This document shows positions 61,540 through 64,000 of a stretch of DNA of 64,000 nt, piece after piece. Under the pieces are notes generated by a model, which worked only from the letters and a program-made list of their open reading frames with translations, was not told the DNA's origin and did no database searches. The stretch spans positions 3,826,501 to 3,890,500 of the forward strand of contig NZ_WHLY01000002.1 in the NCBI RefSeq assembly GCF_009296315.1, in the 5' to 3' direction. Both the position numbers and the translations under genes were made by a program. Position 1 is the stretch's first letter, and each line of letters starts with the position of its first letter. Source of the stretch: Salmonirosea aquatica. GTDB taxonomy: Bacteria; Bacteroidota; Bacteroidia; Cytophagales; Spirosomataceae.

Positions 61540-62391
61540 ATGAAAACAACCGTTCGAATACTCATTGCAGTTCTCTGCGGCCTAGGTTGTTCCTGCAACC
61601 AGGAGCAGCAGGATCATCAGGAAGTAATGGCGCAAGTCGATTTGATGCAGATTCCACCCCCCAAGGTTCAAGAAATGCTAATTAGCCCTGAACAGGAAGC
61701 CGATAGGGATTTACAGCAGCCTGCTGAAACCAAGGTACCCACGGAACGAAAGATCATCAAGAATGGAACAATCCGTTTTGATACGAAAGATGCCAAAGAA
61801 ACCCAGGCCTACATTGCCAAATCCGTGGCAGAATATAAAGGTTTCATTGTATTGGAAAGCAGTAATGATCAGAATTATCAGATTGAATACCGTACTACAG
61901 TTCAAATCCCGGCCGATAAATTTGAAGAATTTCTTACTGTCATCTCTACCCAGGTGGATAATCTGCGCAGTAAGGATATCAGCGCCGAGGATGTGACGGC
62001 CGAGTACGTGGATGTAGAGTCCCGTATTAAAACCAAAAAAGAACTGGAAGCCCGCTACCAGCAACTCCTGCAAAAAGCCACCAAGGTAGAAGAAATGCTG
62101 GCCATCGAGCGCGAGATGGGTACCCTGCGCACCGACATTGAATCCATCGAAGGACGGCTGAGGTACCTCAAAGACCGGGTCGCATTCAGTACGCTGACGA
62201 TTATTTACTACGAAACGCCTCCCGCTTCACTCGGTTTTTTAGGAAAGTTAGGGATAGGGCTGGCCGATGGCTGGAACAACCTGCTGGAATTTCTGGTGGC
62301 GGTGGTAAGCCTGTGGCCGTTTTGGCTGCTTATAGCAGGTTTTATTTTCCTGCTGCTGCGATACCGACGGAGAAAAGTCGCCAAAGCGTAA
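61540..62391 (+). CDS. DUF4349 lipoprotein
   Basis: 283 residues from the ATG at 61540, giving a lipoprotein signal (MKTTVRILIAVLCGLGCSC, with Cys in LGCSC). The DUF4349 domain follows (KIIKNGTIRFDTKDAKETQA, then TTVQIPADKFEEFL and the coiled segment KKELEARYQQLLQKATKVEE). A membrane helix near the C-terminus (FWLLIAGFIFLLLRY) ends the protein. DUF4349 proteins are thought to be envelope proteins of unknown function. It stops two bases from the end of the convergent esterase gene. Confidence 0.9.
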   Translation: MKTTVRILIAVLCGLGCSCNQEQQDHQEVMAQVDLMQIPPPKVQEMLISPEQEADRDLQQPAETKVPTERKIIKNGTIRFDTKDAKETQAYIAKSVAEYKGFIVLESSNDQNYQIEYRTTVQIPADKFEEFLTVISTQVDNLRSKDISAEDVTAEYVDVESRIKTKKELEARYQQLLQKATKVEEMLAIEREMGTLRTDIESIEGRLRYLKDRVAFSTLTIIYYETPPASLGFLGKLGIGLADGWNNLLEFLVAVVSLWPFWLLIAGFIFLLLRYRRRKVAKA

Positions 62392-62392
62392 T

Positions 62393-63547
62393 TTATTCCA
62401 AAAGTCCCATCACGGCGGCATCGCCCATCACAGCCGAGGCCGGACGCGGATGCGCGGCGTTGAAAACTTCCAGGTCGGAACGGGGAAGCGCCTTCACCAG
62501 ACTCTCGTCAATGGTGCCGGTCTTGTCGGTGACTTTGGTCAAATCCAGCTTCAGGTACCGGGCCATAAAAGGGTACATGGCCTTGCGCTTGGAGGGGCCG
62601 TAATCGTGCTTTTCGTCGGCAAAATGAGCGTTCTCCACCCGGTTTTTCTGATCGTACAGCGCATATATTTTCTGGATATGCGGAAACTCCACGTTGGGTA
62701 CGTTGGCTGTCCAGTCGCCCCCGTCAGAAATGAGTAGCATCGGGCGCGGCGCGGCCAGAGCCGCTATCTCGACGTTATTGGTCTGGAACTCGCCCTTCTT
62801 ATGAATCGGCATCCCGCTTTCGCAGGTACAACCCCCGAAGAAATGCGCCGACACCATCACGCAGGGTACGGCTACCTTCACACGCTCGTCGAGGGCCGTG
62901 AGCACAAAAGTTTGGGTACCCCCGCCCGACTCGCCCGTGACACCCACGCGCTCGGGATCGACGCCCGGCTGCGCCAGCAGGAAGTCCAGCGCTCGCATAT
63001 TGTTGATGGTTTGGAGTTTGAGTGCTTTGGGGATTTTGTGTTCGCTCTGCTTGGATTCACCGTAGCCGATCATATCCGTCGTAAGCACGATCGCCCCCAT
63101 CCGCGCCAGCATCGCCGAGCGGATCTGGGTGTATTCGGCCAGGCGCGGGTCGGTGCCGTGGCCATGTGGGCACAGGATGGCCGCGTAGGAGGCCAGCTTA
63201 GCGGTGGGGCGATACAGATTGCCCGTTACAAAGATGCCCGGCATACTTTCAAAGGCGATGTTTTCCACGGTATAGCCATTCATGATCCGCCGACTGTGGA
63301 CGATGGGCTTGGAAGTAGGTTTAGCAGGTAGCGGATACAGGTCCATTCCTTCCAGGATATTGGCCCGGATTTTGTCCGCCCGACTTTTCCATTCCGCTAG
63401 GGTTTTAACCTCATTGTTCTTCAAAAACTCCTTTCCCTGCGCTTCGGTAAAGTAGGCGCCCTGGCAAAGTTCTACCTGGGCAAACAGCGGGTTGTCGAAA
63501 AAGCCAAGGAGTAGGAATATAAGGGTAGAAGTACGCTTCATGGTCAA
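62393..63547 (-). CDS. Exported alpha/beta hydrolase, acetyl-xylan-esterase-like
   Basis: 384 residues with a signal peptide (MTMKRTSTLIFLLLGFFDNP, cleaved near LFAQ; ATG 63541 is an equal start). The alpha/beta fold is shown by AAILCPHGHG (oxyanion region), the nucleophile elbow GVTGESGGGTQTF and, further on, MLLISDGGDW and ENAHFADEKHDYG (catalytic His). Relatives are carbohydrate or acetyl-xylan esterases. It may act with the nearby GH106-like enzyme, but they are not in one transcript. Confidence 0.88.
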   Translation of the reverse strand: MTMKRTSTLIFLLLGFFDNPLFAQVELCQGAYFTEAQGKEFLKNNEVKTLAEWKSRADKIRANILEGMDLYPLPAKPTSKPIVHSRRIMNGYTVENIAFESMPGIFVTGNLYRPTAKLASYAAILCPHGHGTDPRLAEYTQIRSAMLARMGAIVLTTDMIGYGESKQSEHKIPKALKLQTINNMRALDFLLAQPGVDPERVGVTGESGGGTQTFVLTALDERVKVAVPCVMVSAHFFGGCTCESGMPIHKKGEFQTNNVEIAALAAPRPMLLISDGGDWTANVPNVEFPHIQKIYALYDQKNRVENAHFADEKHDYGPSKRKAMYPFMARYLKLDLTKVTDKTGTIDESLVKALPRSDLEVFNAAHPRPASAVMGDAAVMGLLE

Positions 63548-63669
63548 TAAAAGAATAAGGAAACAAGGACAAACGCTGGACGAGAATCAGGTAATTCCAT
63601 AAGGCCAATTAGATGCAGTAATACTCTTTCCGGGCCAATTTTACCCTCGAAATATTTGTTTCCAGCATG

Positions 63670-64000
63670 CTACCACAATCCAATTCCGTAAGCAATCCCG
63701 GCCCAGGGTGGAAAACCCGATGCCAGAAAAGGGCTGTACCTTAATTTGATGGTTTGAACTTTTCGGGTGCCTACATAGTGGATACGTAGCCCCGCCAACA
63801 GTTGGGCGGCGACCGTAACTACCCGGTTATTTCGATCGGGTAGCCTGTAGCGGTCTGGAAATAGGGTACCCGCCAGACCGGTTTCGAGGTAGTATTCCCA
63901 CCGATGCTGTTCAGGTCGGGGATCACAGCTTGTTTTTCGGCGATTCAACAAATAACAGTACGTCAAGCCGGTACCCAGAGAATAGGCATGCTGCGCCGTG
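63670..64000 (-). CDS. Outer-membrane-type protein, partial at the window edge
   Basis: On the minus strand the frame is open from the window end (64000) to a stop at 63670. The visible C-terminal 109 residues include AYSLGTGLTYCYLLNR, WEYYLETGLAGTLF, LRIHYVGTRKVQTIKLRYSP and a final Tyr/Gly-rich strand ending IGLW. Strand pattern and aromatic end suit a small outer-membrane beta-barrel. The internal TTG start that could be read at 63966 is unlikely to be the true one. The upstream part lies outside the window. Confidence 0.55.
   Translation of the reverse strand, partial: TAQHAYSLGTGLTYCYLLNRRKTSCDPRPEQHRWEYYLETGLAGTLFPDRYRLPDRNNRVVTVAAQLLAGLRIHYVGTRKVQTIKLRYSPFLASGFPPWAGIAYGIGLW

Overview
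The window is a chromosomal segment of a Bacteroidota bacterium, most likely of the order Cytophagales (Dyadobacter/Spirosoma-like); genus cannot be fixed from the sequence alone. The grounds are: a cell-surface protein ending in a type IX secretion (T9SS) sorting domain, a TamB plus lipoprotein-type TamL operon, a TonB-type outer-membrane protein with a carboxypeptidase-regulatory-like front end, YtxJ (a bacillithiol-linked protein), Kdo transferase WaaA (a Gram-negative envelope), an M43 cytophagalysin-type protease, and promoters of the Bacteroidota form TTG-N17-20-TAnnTTTG. Most of the window is ordinary core genome, densely coding on both strands.

Layout. 1-2.5 kb is a junction region: the tail of an unknown gene, a decayed copy of the uvrA 3' end, a DUF433 antitoxin with a truncated DUF5615 toxin, an orphan HigA antitoxin and a strongly AT-rich 442-codon gene of unknown function. 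2.5-16.3 kb: uvrA, a lipoprotein, an amino-acid permease (frameshifted), an M43 protease, msrB, a TonB-type receptor, cystathionine beta-synthase and a LolA-like exported protein. 16.5-23.8 kb: tamB-tamL. 23.9-34.5 kb: methylmalonyl-CoA epimerase, rsgA, a ROK regulator, waaA, ytxJ, OsmC, lipA (frameshifted), lycopene cyclase and metK. 34.5-45.4 kb: murF, a T9SS-secreted FG-GAP protein, a VKOR-like protein, an MFS transporter, an exported RidA, an exported FAD oxidoreductase (frameshifted) and modABC. 45.4-53.7 kb: a four-PAS histidine kinase, an SGNH hydrolase, an ECF sigma/anti-sigma pair, an AlkA-type glycosylase, a nucleotidyltransferase, a HesB/IscA protein and thrB. 53.8-64 kb: thrA, a tRNA-Thr locus, a GNAT/GIY-YIG pair, a GH106-like glycosidase, a DUF4349 lipoprotein, an esterase and a partial outer-membrane protein.

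Most unusual signals. (1) Upstream of tRNA-Thr(CGT) at 56648-56720 lie two contiguous tandem units that copy only its 5' part. Each carries an inserted mini-hairpin in the D loop and lacks the T arm. A promoter sits directly in front of the first unit. (2) The palindrome GGTACC is strongly over-represented: about 128 sites by eye against roughly 16-18 expected by base composition. (3) The uvrA 3' end is duplicated on either side of an AT-rich accessory cassette. (4) Three otherwise intact genes (permease, lipA, FAD oxidoreductase) each carry a single frameshift at a G/C run. (5) A TCAACTG heptamer lies immediately upstream of the modB start (4.9 copies) and close to the metK start (1.9 copies).

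No CRISPR array, rRNA operon, insertion sequence, integrase or prophage was seen.
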